Of a stretch of DNA of 64,000 bases, positions 44,626 to 53,537 are shown one piece after another; within the stretch, counting starts at the first letter, position 1, and each line of letters starts with the position of its first letter. The notes beneath the pieces were generated by a model, which saw only the letters and a list, made by a program, of their open reading frames with translations, did not search any database and was not told where the DNA came from. Origin of the DNA: Lancefieldella sp938015835 (GTDB lineage: Bacteria > Actinomycetota > Coriobacteriia > Coriobacteriales > Atopobiaceae); NCBI GenBank assembly GCA_938015835.1, contig CALLVW010000014.1:1-64000 (forward strand), in the 5' to 3' direction. The translations under genes and the position numbers were made by a program.

Positions 44626-45255
44626 CTATAACTGCAGTGCTGTATAAGAGCCTAGCAGTTTTACTTCTTCAGGAGTATGAGTTACCCAAATTACAACTTT
44701 TGATTCAATGAACGGTTTGACAGAGGCAATAACCTGCTGCTTAAGCGCTTCGTCTAATCCCTTGAGCGGCTCATCAAAGAGCAAGATGTCTGCATCTGCA
44801 AAGAGTGTACGTAAAAGAGCAACGCGTCTCTTTTGACCACCGGAAAGCTCAGAAACAGGCTTGTTTTCTGTTCCTTCAAGTCCTACCCCACAAAGCGCCT
44901 CTTTAATACGCTCTCGAGCGCTTTGTTTTTGCTCCTTTGGGTGCAACTGTATAGCAAGCATGATATTTGCCATAACGCTCAAGTTTTCTAGCAGTCTATC
45001 TTCCTGAAACATCATGACCGTTTTAGCGTCAGGCGATTTAAGCACTGTGCCTGAATCAGCCACTTCAAGACCACAAAGAATACGAAGAAGTGTTGTTTTA
45101 CCTGCTCCAGAGGGCTCAGAGAGTACGTACACCCCCCTCTCAAACTTGTAGGAAAAATCATCAAGCACAACCGTATTACCAAACGATTTAGTGATGTTTT
45201 TTACCTCGAGCAACTGCTCGGTTGCATAGGCACAATTAGTTGTATTCATACTCAT
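44626..45255 (-). CDS. ABC transporter ATPase (nitrate/sulfonate/thiamine-precursor type)
   Basis: 209 residues, a short single-domain ABC ATPase: Walker A EPSGAGKTT, signature LSGGQKRRVALLR, Walker B ILLFDEPLKGLD and switch histidine in WVTHTPEE. The segment SEPSGAGKT has glutamate-proline where most members have glycine-proline. The start is set at the ATG at 45255, which overlaps the permease stop (ATGA); an upstream frame of 32 more codons lies inside the permease gene. Forms a three-gene importer with the next two genes. Confidence 0.87.
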   Translation of the reverse strand: MSMNTTNCAYATEQLLEVKNITKSFGNTVVLDDFSYKFERGVYVLSEPSGAGKTTLLRILCGLEVADSGTVLKSPDAKTVMMFQEDRLLENLSVMANIMLAIQLHPKEQKQSARERIKEALCGVGLEGTENKPVSELSGGQKRRVALLRTLFADADILLFDEPLKGLDEALKQQVIASVKPFIESKVVIWVTHTPEEVKLLGSYTALQL

Positions 45256-46169
45256 GAGCAGCTCTTTTCTAGCCTTGCTGCGACCCATGAAACTAACCGC
45301 ATCACGATCTTCTCGCCAAGCGCGCTCATCACAATAACCACAAGCGTCCACGCAAAAAGGGCTGGCGTATCCAAATACACTTTAGCGTTATAGAGGTGCT
45401 CGCCAATGGAGAATGCGGGAAGACCAATGACTTCGGCAGCAATTCCCGACTTCCAGCAAAATCCCATAGCAAGTGAGGTTGCGGTCTTAAGCGAAGGCAT
45501 AAGCTGTGACAAATAAATCGCCTTAATGCGTTGCCAACCGTGAATTTGGTATACATCAGCCATCTCAATAAGCTGCTGGTCAGTGCTAAGAAGCCCTTCA
45601 AGTACTGCAATGTAGATGATGGGAAGTGCCATCAAAAATGAAATTGAAATTGAGAGGTAGGGCGTGCGAACCCAGATAAGTAGCAAGATGACAAACGATG
45701 CCACGGGAATTGATTTGATTGTAGAAATAAGCGGCTCAAAAAGGATCTTGATCAGCTTGTACTTAAAACTCAAAAACGCCAGCAAGGAACCAACGGTAAA
45801 AGCAAGTGCTCCACCAGCAAAAATACGCAAAAGAGAAAGACCAATAGAAACCCAAAACTCGCGTAGTTGAGCTAGCGAGAAAAGCGTCTGAATGGTCTGA
45901 ATGGGTGAAGTTAAAACAATATCCTGATTGATGACAACCGCAGCTATCTGCCACACGACAAGCCAAAATACCAGTGCGCCTAAACGTACTCCCCAGCTAG
46001 AAGCAACTTTGCGCACAGTCGGTTTGCCTTGCACGCGGCCCGCACCTTGGGTCTGACCTGCGCTTTGGGCCTGATCGTTTTTCTCGACAGAAAAATCTGC
46101 CGAGGCAGCGCCTTTCTCGGCGCCACCTCGGGCAGAAATACTATCTTTTATGTGCGGGTTATGCGCCAA
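45252..46169 (-). CDS. ABC transporter permease (SsuC/TauC/NrtB type)
   Basis: 305 residues with about six membrane segments after a charged, glutamine-rich N-terminal region of about 60 residues. The cytoplasmic EAA loop is visible at EMADVYQIHGWQRIKAIYLSQLMPSL. The start is taken as the TTG at 46169, which overlaps the binding-protein stop by 11 nt; no better start is seen before the first membrane segment. The N-terminal tail is unusual in composition (AQSAGQTQGAGRVQGK). Confidence 0.84.
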   Translation of the reverse strand: MAHNPHIKDSISARGGAEKGAASADFSVEKNDQAQSAGQTQGAGRVQGKPTVRKVASSWGVRLGALVFWLVVWQIAAVVINQDIVLTSPIQTIQTLFSLAQLREFWVSIGLSLLRIFAGGALAFTVGSLLAFLSFKYKLIKILFEPLISTIKSIPVASFVILLLIWVRTPYLSISISFLMALPIIYIAVLEGLLSTDQQLIEMADVYQIHGWQRIKAIYLSQLMPSLKTATSLAMGFCWKSGIAAEVIGLPAFSIGEHLYNAKVYLDTPALFAWTLVVIVMSALGEKIVMRLVSWVAARLEKSCS

Positions 46170-47175
46170 AGTAGAAATCGTCTCCAGGAACCTGTCCGCC
46201 CACTGCCTGAGGATTAGCCTCAGCCAGAATGCCTAAATAACTTGAAAGTGCGCTCTTCATATCTGCGCCATCAATATACGTAATATTACACTTAGGCAGC
46301 GCAACCTTGGCAATAGGCTCTGGAACAATACCGTATTTACCTACAAGCGTAGCAGCATCATCTGGATGATCAACCGCAAATGCAACAGAGTCTTTGTAGT
46401 GAGAAAGCAGCGCTGTTACCGCATCTGGAGAATCTGAAATGAGCTTAGAAGAAATAATAGTTACGCCAGCAATCAGCTTGCTCTGAGGATTAACTGCCTC
46501 CCACTCAGCGCCAAGGTCGATTGCAATGCGAATCTGGCTGTTCTTGCTTTGTGCCACCGTAACAAAAGGCTGTGGGAGCAGCGCAATTCCCTCTGGATCT
46601 TGAGCTAAAGCAGCAACACACTCGGTATGTTCGCTCTTCCACTCTACCTGGACGTCCTCACCAAGTGTCATGCCATTTTTGCTCAGCAGGTAGGACAGCG
46701 TGTACTCTGGAACAGCACCTTTACCAGAAGCGTAGAGCGTCTTTCCTTTAAGGTCAGTAAGCTTAGAGATAGCGCTACCCGTCTCAACAATGTAAAGGAC
46801 GTTCAATACGTTAAGACAAGCTACCTTATAGGCGCCTTTGGTCTTGTTAAAGAGCGTAGCTGCAAGGTTTGCAGGAATAGATGCAACGTCAACGTCACCC
46901 TGAGCAACCTTAGCAACTACCTGATCAGGAGCATCCAAAATCTCAAACGAGTAGTTGTTATCGGTGATGTTTTGCGCCTCAACCTCGCTCATGAACTTAA
47001 CTAAGCCCATGGCAGTAGGACCTTTAAGCGTTGCAACTTTTACCGCAACAGGATCAGATTTCTTAGCCTCATCTTTTGTGGTGTCCTGAGACTTCTCTTG
47101 GTCTGTTCCCTTGCAGCCAAACAATGCCGTGGCTGGAATAAGACCTGCAAGCTTAAGGAACGAACGTCTATCCAT
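46159..47175 (-). CDS. ABC transporter substrate-binding lipoprotein (SsuA/NMT1-like)
   Basis: 338 residues. A twin-arginine-like DRRSFLK and the lipobox LFGC mark a lipoprotein. The body resembles the nitrate/sulfonate/thiamine-precursor (NMT1/THI5-like) binding family: TLKGPTAMGLVKFM at the start, VASIPANLAATLFNKTKG and KTLYASGKGAVPEYTLSYLL. The ligand cannot be read from the sequence. It is the first gene of a three-gene importer; AGGAG stands before the ATG at 47175. Confidence 0.86.
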   Translation of the reverse strand: MDRRSFLKLAGLIPATALFGCKGTDQEKSQDTTKDEAKKSDPVAVKVATLKGPTAMGLVKFMSEVEAQNITDNNYSFEILDAPDQVVAKVAQGDVDVASIPANLAATLFNKTKGAYKVACLNVLNVLYIVETGSAISKLTDLKGKTLYASGKGAVPEYTLSYLLSKNGMTLGEDVQVEWKSEHTECVAALAQDPEGIALLPQPFVTVAQSKNSQIRIAIDLGAEWEAVNPQSKLIAGVTIISSKLISDSPDAVTALLSHYKDSVAFAVDHPDDAATLVGKYGIVPEPIAKVALPKCNITYIDGADMKSALSSYLGILAEANPQAVGGQVPGDDFYFGA

Positions 47176-47295
47176 GAATAACTCCTGACTCGAAAAGTTA
47201 ACTGAGGCTACCTTATCACGTCTACGGCAAAATTCACACGATATACAGCATATCTTACAAACTATTTGATACCTCTATGAGAACAAGGCATACCC

Positions 47296-47325
47296 ATGGC
47301 GAGAAAAACTAGTTCTTCTCGCCAT
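47296..47325 (-). terminator. Terminator overlapping the M42 peptidase stop codon
   Basis: ATGGCGAGAA (47296-47305) and TTCTCGCCAT (47316-47325) form a perfect 10-bp inverted repeat with the stop codon (47309-47311) in its loop. The 5' arm on the minus strand encodes the final Gly-Glu-Lys of the peptidase; the 3' arm follows the stop and a T-run. Confidence 0.7.
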
Positions 47326-48370
47326 ATCCAAGGACGTACGCACGACACAGGTTCTCGGTGCCGATAATTGCATCGATGTGGCAGCGCTCGCGACCGTGAG
47401 TGTTGAGACATGCTGGACCAAATGCACCGCTCTTAAGATCGTTGCCGGAGAAATACGCAGCGTTTGCATCGGTTGAGAAGTGGAAGGCAACCTGCTGGTT
47501 CCACTTTTCTGGCTCAACAACCTCCTGCGCACACGCAATAAGCTTGTTGGAAACTTCCCAATCGTAAGGCGAGCGAATATCAGAAACAATGATGCCTACG
47601 TGGTGCTCGTTTGAATTGTAGTCAGGGCCAATAAGGGTAATGTCCAGCGATACGTACTCATCCACCTCAACAGGCAAGAATGCGCCGCCGTGACCAATCT
47701 CCTCGTACATTGGGAATGCGAACAAGGTGTTATAGAGGGGTTTCTCGCCAGATTGCGCCAGCCAACGGAGTGTATGAAGCTGTGCGGCAACACAAGCCTT
47801 ATCGTCGATAAAGCGAGAAACCATATAGCCGTTGTCATACATCTCAAAGTGAGGATCAATGGCAACAACTGCACCCTCTGAGACGCCCAGCGCACGAGCT
47901 TCCTCAGGGGAAGAAACGTCAGCGATAAGCGAGATGGACATGTTGTCCTCGTTGCGCTCCATAGTTCTAGCGTCTTCAAAGACGTGAACGGAGTGGTGAT
48001 TGCAGATTACCTGTCCATCAACAACGGAGCCATCTCTGCAGACAACATGGCAGGTCTCGCCCTCAATGCTGTGGTAGTTGATGCCGCCCAGCTGGCGAAC
48101 GCGCAGTGTGCCGTCTGAATTGAAGCCGCGAACAATCAGGCCAATGGTGTCAAGGTGAGCATTAACGCCCACAGTCTTGCTGGTATCTTTACCCTCTACT
48201 AGAACATACGCCGTAGCTTTGTTGTCAATCTGAAGCTCATAGCCCGCCTCGGCAACAAGCTCTCGAAGCAGCTCATGGATGCGTTCGTAGTAGCCAACAG
48301 GGCTATCGCACTCAACAAGCTTCTTTGTAGTATCAATCAAATACTGTGTATCAGTTTCAAAATGAGTCAT
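47309..48370 (-). CDS. M42-family metallo-aminopeptidase
   Basis: 353 residues. The two-metal site motifs are visible: NAHLDTIG (first), RFIDDKACVAA (bridging aspartate), YEEIGHGGA (catalytic glutamates) and HGRERCH at the end. M42 enzymes form large tetrahedral shells and trim short peptides from the N-terminus in the cytosol. It follows pepT by 9 nt and probably works on the same peptide pool that the three oligopeptide transporters import. The ATG at 48370 has GGAGATAG upstream. The last residues, GEKN, come from the terminator stem. Confidence 0.92.
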   Translation of the reverse strand: MTHFETDTQYLIDTTKKLVECDSPVGYYERIHELLRELVAEAGYELQIDNKATAYVLVEGKDTSKTVGVNAHLDTIGLIVRGFNSDGTLRVRQLGGINYHSIEGETCHVVCRDGSVVDGQVICNHHSVHVFEDARTMERNEDNMSISLIADVSSPEEARALGVSEGAVVAIDPHFEMYDNGYMVSRFIDDKACVAAQLHTLRWLAQSGEKPLYNTLFAFPMYEEIGHGGAFLPVEVDEYVSLDITLIGPDYNSNEHHVGIIVSDIRSPYDWEVSNKLIACAQEVVEPEKWNQQVAFHFSTDANAAYFSGNDLKSGAFGPACLNTHGRERCHIDAIIGTENLCRAYVLGYGEKN

Positions 48371-48379
48371 GACTATCTC

Positions 48380-49630
48380 CTAGTTTTGTGAATGGGTGTA
48401 AAGCTCTACCAGGTGCTCAAGCATGTCAACCATACCCTCAAGCTCGGGGACAGGAACAAACTCTCTGACACCGTGAGCATTGTAGTAGCAGGCAGAAAGA
48501 TTAGCGCAAGGGAATCCTCTAAAGGAAAGCTGGGATCCGTCGGTGCCGCCACGCATTGGAATGCAGGTCATCTCTACGCCGACCTTCTCGTATGCAGTGC
48601 GTGCATTCTCGATTAAGTGCGCATACTCAGGCTTTAATACGATGTCAGCCAAGTTGTGATACTGATCGTGAATCTCAACGGAGAGTACCTCAGAGCCAAT
48701 CTGCTTGTTTACATACGCCGCAGCGTCAACCATCAACTGCTTACGGCGCTCAACCTTTGCCTGGTCATGGTCTCGAATAATGTAATCAGCGCGAGCAGAC
48801 TCGCAATCACCATTGACGCGCTCCAGATAGAAGAAGCCATCATAGCCCTCAGTGAACTCAGGACGCTCCGCAGGTGGAAGCAGCTCGTGGAAGCGCATGA
48901 TTGCCTCAGATGCATTAATCATCTGGCCTTTTGCGGTACCTGTGTGAACCGAAAGTCCGTGAGCACGCACAAACACCTCAGCGGCATTGAAGGTCTCGTA
49001 GCAGAACTCACCAAACGGACCGCCGTCAATGGTGTAACCATACGCAGCACCAAAAGCGTCAAGATTCAGAAGAGCTGCGCCGTGGCCAATCTCCTCATCA
49101 GGAACAAACGCAAGTGCAATACGTGGGTGCTTAAGCTCTGGATGCTCTTTGTAGCGAGCAAGCAAGCTGACCAGCATGGCAATGCCAGCTTTGTCATCGC
49201 CGCCAAGCAGCGACGTGCCATCAGTGGTAACAAGCTGCCAACCAACCATGTGCTCAAGCTGAGGATTTGTCTCCGGGCTAATGTAGACCTCTCTACCCTC
49301 ACGATCAGAACCAACTGCCAGCTTGCCGCCCTCATACGTAACAACCTGAGGGTGGACGGGGTTACCCCAAGACTGCCAAGCCGTATCAATATGGCAGCAG
49401 AAACCAAGAGTTGGAAGGTCCTCCAACCCCTTGCTTGCAGGCCAGTGAGCAACAACGTAGGCGTGCTCATCAACAACTACATTTTCTGCGCCAAGTTCGC
49501 GAAGGTCAGCTGCAACAACCTCAGCCATCTGGTGCTGAGACTCAGTTGAAGGAACCGTATCTGCCGTCAGCGGATTAGACTGAGAAGAAACCTTACAATA
49601 CGCAATAAATCTATCTAAAACGTCACTCAT
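48380..49630 (-). CDS. pepT: Peptidase T (tripeptide aminopeptidase)
   Basis: 416 residues, full length. Zinc-site motifs of the M20B family are present: CCHIDTAW, LGGDDKAGIA, FVPDEEIGHGA, and the later RGGTDGSQLSFRG. PepT releases the N-terminal residue from tripeptides in the cytosol. It lies just past the puuD-like gene's terminator (49647-49678), from which its ribosome binding site AGGGAG follows directly, so its promoter must overlap or lie within that region, or transcription reads through. Confidence 0.95.
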   Translation of the reverse strand: MSDVLDRFIAYCKVSSQSNPLTADTVPSTESQHQMAEVVAADLRELGAENVVVDEHAYVVAHWPASKGLEDLPTLGFCCHIDTAWQSWGNPVHPQVVTYEGGKLAVGSDREGREVYISPETNPQLEHMVGWQLVTTDGTSLLGGDDKAGIAMLVSLLARYKEHPELKHPRIALAFVPDEEIGHGAALLNLDAFGAAYGYTIDGGPFGEFCYETFNAAEVFVRAHGLSVHTGTAKGQMINASEAIMRFHELLPPAERPEFTEGYDGFFYLERVNGDCESARADYIIRDHDQAKVERRKQLMVDAAAYVNKQIGSEVLSVEIHDQYHNLADIVLKPEYAHLIENARTAYEKVGVEMTCIPMRGGTDGSQLSFRGFPCANLSACYYNAHGVREFVPVPELEGMVDMLEHLVELYTHSQN

Positions 49631-49646
49631 AAAACTCCCTTACAAA

Positions 49647-49678
49647 AAACTGCGCTAACCAAATAGTTAACGCAGTTT
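49647..49678 (-). terminator. Terminator after the class I amidotransferase-like gene
   Basis: AAACTGCGCTAAC (49647-49659) pairs with GTTAACGCAGTTT (49666-49678) with one wobble, and the minus strand runs into TTTTTTG. It stands between this gene and pepT. Confidence 0.85.
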
Positions 49679-49692
49679 AGAGTATCAATGTA

Positions 49693-50487
49693 TTAACGAG
49701 AAGACCGTGAGGCTTGTGAAGCTGTAACAAAGGATTTCCAAAGTTCACAGTCAGCTTTGCTGTATTGCCAACCATACTCTGGATGCCACTGCACACCTAG
49801 AGCAAACGTCTTGCCCTTAACCTCGGCTCCTTCAATAATGCCGTCTGAAGCATACGCAACTACATTAAGCTCAGCGGAAACCTTTTTCAGGGCCTCATCG
49901 TGATACGAGTTTGCTTGAATGTCTTCAACCTTACCCAGAGCGTTGTACAGCAAAGAATCTTTTTGAACATGAACAGCATGAGCAGGATGATACAAATTTG
50001 CTGAATGAGTCCAGAACACATGATTTTCTGTTGGCTCAAGCGTATGCAAATCTTGTACAAGTGTACCGCCCAGTACAACATTCAAAAGTTGAAGACCACG
50101 ACAAATAGCAAGTAAAGGTTTATCGACAGCAAGTACCTGTTTTACGAGCTCAAACTCAAGCCTGTCTCTTATGGGACACAGACGATTAAGATCACGTGGT
50201 TCTTCTCCCCAATTGCGCGGATCAACATCATGACCACCGGTAAGGCAGAAGCCGTCACACATCTCAACAAACTGAGCAATAATCTCTGGGTCATCAGTCA
50301 AAGGCACCATGATAGGAATGCCGCCAGCTGCAAGGATGGCGTCAAATTGGATCTGTCCGACAGAAGCAGAATCAGAAAAATTTTCTTCAGGCATCCAACG
50401 AGGAGTTACACAGATAAGAGGACGCTCAGAAGCAGGAAGATCTGGAACATCATTGAATGCATCTTTTACGATATCTGGAATAACCAC
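49693..50487 (-). CDS. PuuD-like class I glutamine-amidotransferase/peptidase C26 family hydrolase
   Basis: 264 residues. The nucleophile cysteine is in AICRGLQLLN near residue 130, and the catalytic histidine and glutamate are in VQWHPEY near the end; FCLTGGHDVDPRNW is a family motif. Relatives hydrolyse gamma-glutamyl-GABA or other gamma-glutamyl amides. The exact substrate is unknown. The GTG start at 50487 has AGAGGG five bases before it. It is divergent from the plus-strand binding-protein gene at 50722. Confidence 0.88.
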   Translation of the reverse strand: MVIPDIVKDAFNDVPDLPASERPLICVTPRWMPEENFSDSASVGQIQFDAILAAGGIPIMVPLTDDPEIIAQFVEMCDGFCLTGGHDVDPRNWGEEPRDLNRLCPIRDRLEFELVKQVLAVDKPLLAICRGLQLLNVVLGGTLVQDLHTLEPTENHVFWTHSANLYHPAHAVHVQKDSLLYNALGKVEDIQANSYHDEALKKVSAELNVVAYASDGIIEGAEVKGKTFALGVQWHPEYGWQYSKADCELWKSFVTASQASRSSR

Positions 50488-50721
50488 AAAACCCTCTTAT
50501 CAATTAGTACTTTTATCCAAACTCACGTTAAAGGTATACCCTTAATGAGTCTATGACTTTATCGCTTTTACGTTCTTCATGCCACCCTGACAACTCTTCC
50601 TTCACAATGTTTTTTCACTCATGAAACATTTTTCTGTATTGCATACAATTAATTTGGGTATTAAGAAGCCAGTTCTTACATTTAAACTTCATGTTTTGAA
50701 GATACAAACGGAAGGCGCCCT

Positions 50722-52326
50722 ATGAAAGAGCACGTATTTACTAATCTTTCCCGTAAAACATTCTTACGTGGATCTTTGGCGGCTGCCGTTGTCGCTAGTT
50801 CTGCTTCACTACTTTCTGCTTGTGGCGGTTCAGCTGGCGGAGACTCTGATAAAAAAGTGTTACGCTTTGGCGTAAATAACCCAAAGGTAACCTTTGATAC
50901 TCAAAAGACTTCTGGTTCTGTTGGCGTATCTGAGGCAGTTGCAGAATCCTTGCTGGTGCTTAACCCAGACACAAAAGAAATTGAGCCAAACCTGGTAACT
51001 GGCCTTCCTACCGTCTCTGATGATGGCCTTACCTACTCATATGAGCTTAAGGATGGCATCAAATTCCACAATGGAGAAACCCTTAAGTCCTCTGACGTTA
51101 AATACACCCTCACACGTATGTTCTTGCCTGCTACCAAGGCAACCTCAATTGACTCGTATGCGTACATTGAGGGCGCTAAAGATATTATTGCTGGCACAAC
51201 AGAAGAGCTTTCCGGCGTTGTAATTAAGGATGACCGTCACTTTGACATTAAGTTGACACAGCCTTATTCAACCTTTAATGCAATCATGGCTCAGTTCTAC
51301 GCTGTTATCTACCCAGAGAAGGCTTGCAAAGAAGCCGGTGAGGCTTGGGGCACTGAGACCAACTTCATTGGTACCGGTGCTTACAAGCTTGTCTCTAATG
51401 ACAGCACCACAGAAGTTGTTCTTGAGGGATTTGCTGACTACCATGAGGGCAAGCCTGGTCTGGATGAGCTCAGATTTGTCTACATTGACGACGCTAACAC
51501 CCGTATTCTTAACTACAAGAACAATGATGTTGACCTGGTCTTTATTTCTCAGTCTCTTATCCAGCAGTACCAAAATGATGAGTCTATTTCCAAAGAGATT
51601 GTCAACTACACACCTGCATCCACGCAGTTTGTAAACTTGAACCTTAAGAGCGAGAACCTCAAAGATGTTCGCGTTCGTCAGGCTCTCTCTATGGCAATTG
51701 ATAGAGACACCATTTGTAGCACCATTCTTTCTGGTGTTGCAAAGCCTGCTAAGTCGTTTATCCCATCTTCTGAGACCGGCTACAACGAGTCCGCTCCAGA
51801 GTTTGAGTACAACGTAGACAAGGCAAAGCAGCTTCTTGCAGAGGCTGGTGTTTCTAACCTCACTCTTAACGCACAGGTCAGAAGCCAGGATCAGAACCTC
51901 ATGGTTGCCCTTCAGGATGCTTGGTCAAAGATTGGCGTTACCTGTAACGTAAGCGTTATTGACTCTGGTGTTTGGAGCGACGCACGTACTAACGGTGATC
52001 TTGAAGTCACTCTTGTTACTTGGTCTACCCTCTCCTTCCAGGGTGTTGAGCACATGGGCTCCTACTTCCGCTCTGACCGCGCCGCAAAGAAGTCTTCCTT
52101 CTACAACAGCACCGAGTTTGACAGCCTTGTTGACCAGGCTCGTTCAACCATTAACGACAATGATAAGGTCCTTGACCTCACTCGCCAGGCAGATAGTCTT
52201 ATGACTCACACAGACTATGCTTGCCTGCCTATCGACTGGCCACAGATGCCTTACGTCTTGAAGCCAGAGTTTACGGGCCTCACCGTTCTGGTTAACCCTC
52301 ACTTCGATAAGGTTAAGAAGAAGTAA
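50722..52326 (+). CDS. Orphan oligopeptide-binding lipoprotein (SBP family 5)
   Basis: 534 residues. The signal has SRKTFLRG and the lipobox LSAC. It is a close paralogue of the binding protein at 56655-58301: for example KFHNGETLKSSDVKYTLTRMF here against KFHDGTTLTAKDVKYTFERMF there. No permease or ATPase follows it; a strong terminator does. It reads toward the oligopeptide transporter operon on the other strand and probably delivers a different set of peptides to the same membrane complex. Confidence 0.9.
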   Translation: MKEHVFTNLSRKTFLRGSLAAAVVASSASLLSACGGSAGGDSDKKVLRFGVNNPKVTFDTQKTSGSVGVSEAVAESLLVLNPDTKEIEPNLVTGLPTVSDDGLTYSYELKDGIKFHNGETLKSSDVKYTLTRMFLPATKATSIDSYAYIEGAKDIIAGTTEELSGVVIKDDRHFDIKLTQPYSTFNAIMAQFYAVIYPEKACKEAGEAWGTETNFIGTGAYKLVSNDSTTEVVLEGFADYHEGKPGLDELRFVYIDDANTRILNYKNNDVDLVFISQSLIQQYQNDESISKEIVNYTPASTQFVNLNLKSENLKDVRVRQALSMAIDRDTICSTILSGVAKPAKSFIPSSETGYNESAPEFEYNVDKAKQLLAEAGVSNLTLNAQVRSQDQNLMVALQDAWSKIGVTCNVSVIDSGVWSDARTNGDLEVTLVTWSTLSFQGVEHMGSYFRSDRAAKKSSFYNSTEFDSLVDQARSTINDNDKVLDLTRQADSLMTHTDYACLPIDWPQMPYVLKPEFTGLTVLVNPHFDKVKKK

Positions 52327-52349
52327 GGTTTCCTACACCCAAAAACAAA

Positions 52350-52377
52350 GGCGAGAAGATCAATTGGTCTTCTCGCC
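52350..52377. terminator. Bidirectional terminator built from a GGCGAGAAGA inverted pair
   Basis: GGCGAGAAGA (52350-52359) and TCTTCTCGCC (52368-52377) form a perfect 10-bp stem with an 8-nt loop, followed on the plus strand by ATTTTTGTG. It serves the plus-strand gene ending at 52326 and may also serve the minus-strand operon ending at 52423. Confidence 0.88.
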
Positions 52378-52422
52378 ATTTTTGTGTTTGTATGCCGTTT
52401 TAAGACACGACAATAAGATGCG

Positions 52423-53535
52423 CTACTCGGAAATCTTCTCCTCAAGGCGCGCTTCTTCTACGGCCTTCTGAGCCGCCTCAATAGCGTGAGCCACCTGTGG
52501 TGTACGCTCAGCATCGGAGAGAGATGCGTTGTACAGGTGGCAAGCGCAGAAGTGACCTGGCTCAGCCTCGATGCGCTCAGGAATGCGCTCGGAGCAAACC
52601 TTCATTGCCTTAGGGCAGCGCGTGTGGAATACGCAACCTGAAGGTGGATTAGCAGGACTTGGAACGTCACCTTGAAGAATGCGCTTTTCCTGGATACGCT
52701 CGTGGCGAATACGAGGAATAACGTCTAAAAGTGCCTGAGTGTATGGGTGCAAAGGACGCTCAAAGAGGGCGTCTTTGGTGGCAAACTCCATCTGGTGACC
52801 CAGGTACATGACCATAACAGTATCAGCAATGTGGCGAACAACGGAAAGGTCATGGCTAATAAAGATGTATGCCAGACCGTGGTCCTTCTGAAGCTCTTCA
52901 AGCAAGTTGATTACCTTGGCCTGAACAGAAACGTCCAAAGCAGAAACAGGCTCATCGCAGACAACAATTTCTGGCTCAAGCACAATAGCGCGAGCAATAC
53001 CAATACGCTGGCGCTGACCGCCCGAGAACTCGTGAGGGTAGCGGTACTTGAACTCAAGGTTAAGGCCAACTTCCTCCATTACCTCTTCAATGCGAGCATC
53101 ACGCTCTGACTTTGTTTTATAAGTACCTGCAATATCAATAGGCTCGCCAATGATATCCATGACTGTCATGCGAGGGTTCAGCGAACTGTAAGGATCTTGG
53201 AAGATAAGCTTCATCTTCTGACGAGCACGCTTAAGATCTTCTCCCTTAAGTGAGGTGAAATCTTCCCCATCAAGCTCAACCGTACCAGAGGTTGGCTCAG
53301 TGAGACGCAGTACGCACTTGCCTGTTGTAGACTTTCCGCAGCCAGACTCGCCAACAATGGCCAAGGTCTCTTTGCGCCTGAGCTCAAAAGAAACGTCCTC
53401 AACAGCATGAACGGAAGCGTTAGAACGACCAAAAACGCCGTTTTTTATGGGGAATCGCTTAATCAGGTTCTTTACGGACAAGATGGTTTTCTCGCCAGAA
53501 AGGTCTTTGACGTCTGTGTTCTTCTCTTCTGCCAT
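52423..53535 (-). CDS. Oligopeptide ABC transporter ATPase (OppF type)
   Basis: 370 residues. Walker A GESGCGKST, signature FSGGQRQR, Walker B VVCDEPVSALD and switch ISHD are present. The C-terminal region keeps the four-cysteine element GCVFHTRCPKAMKVC plus a later CAC, and continues with a helical tail of about 50 residues. Two bases separate it from the OppD-type gene. It is the last gene of the operon. Confidence 0.94.
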   Translation of the reverse strand: MAEEKNTDVKDLSGEKTILSVKNLIKRFPIKNGVFGRSNASVHAVEDVSFELRRKETLAIVGESGCGKSTTGKCVLRLTEPTSGTVELDGEDFTSLKGEDLKRARQKMKLIFQDPYSSLNPRMTVMDIIGEPIDIAGTYKTKSERDARIEEVMEEVGLNLEFKYRYPHEFSGGQRQRIGIARAIVLEPEIVVCDEPVSALDVSVQAKVINLLEELQKDHGLAYIFISHDLSVVRHIADTVMVMYLGHQMEFATKDALFERPLHPYTQALLDVIPRIRHERIQEKRILQGDVPSPANPPSGCVFHTRCPKAMKVCSERIPERIEAEPGHFCACHLYNASLSDAERTPQVAHAIEAAQKAVEEARLEEKISE

Positions 53536-53537
53536 GA

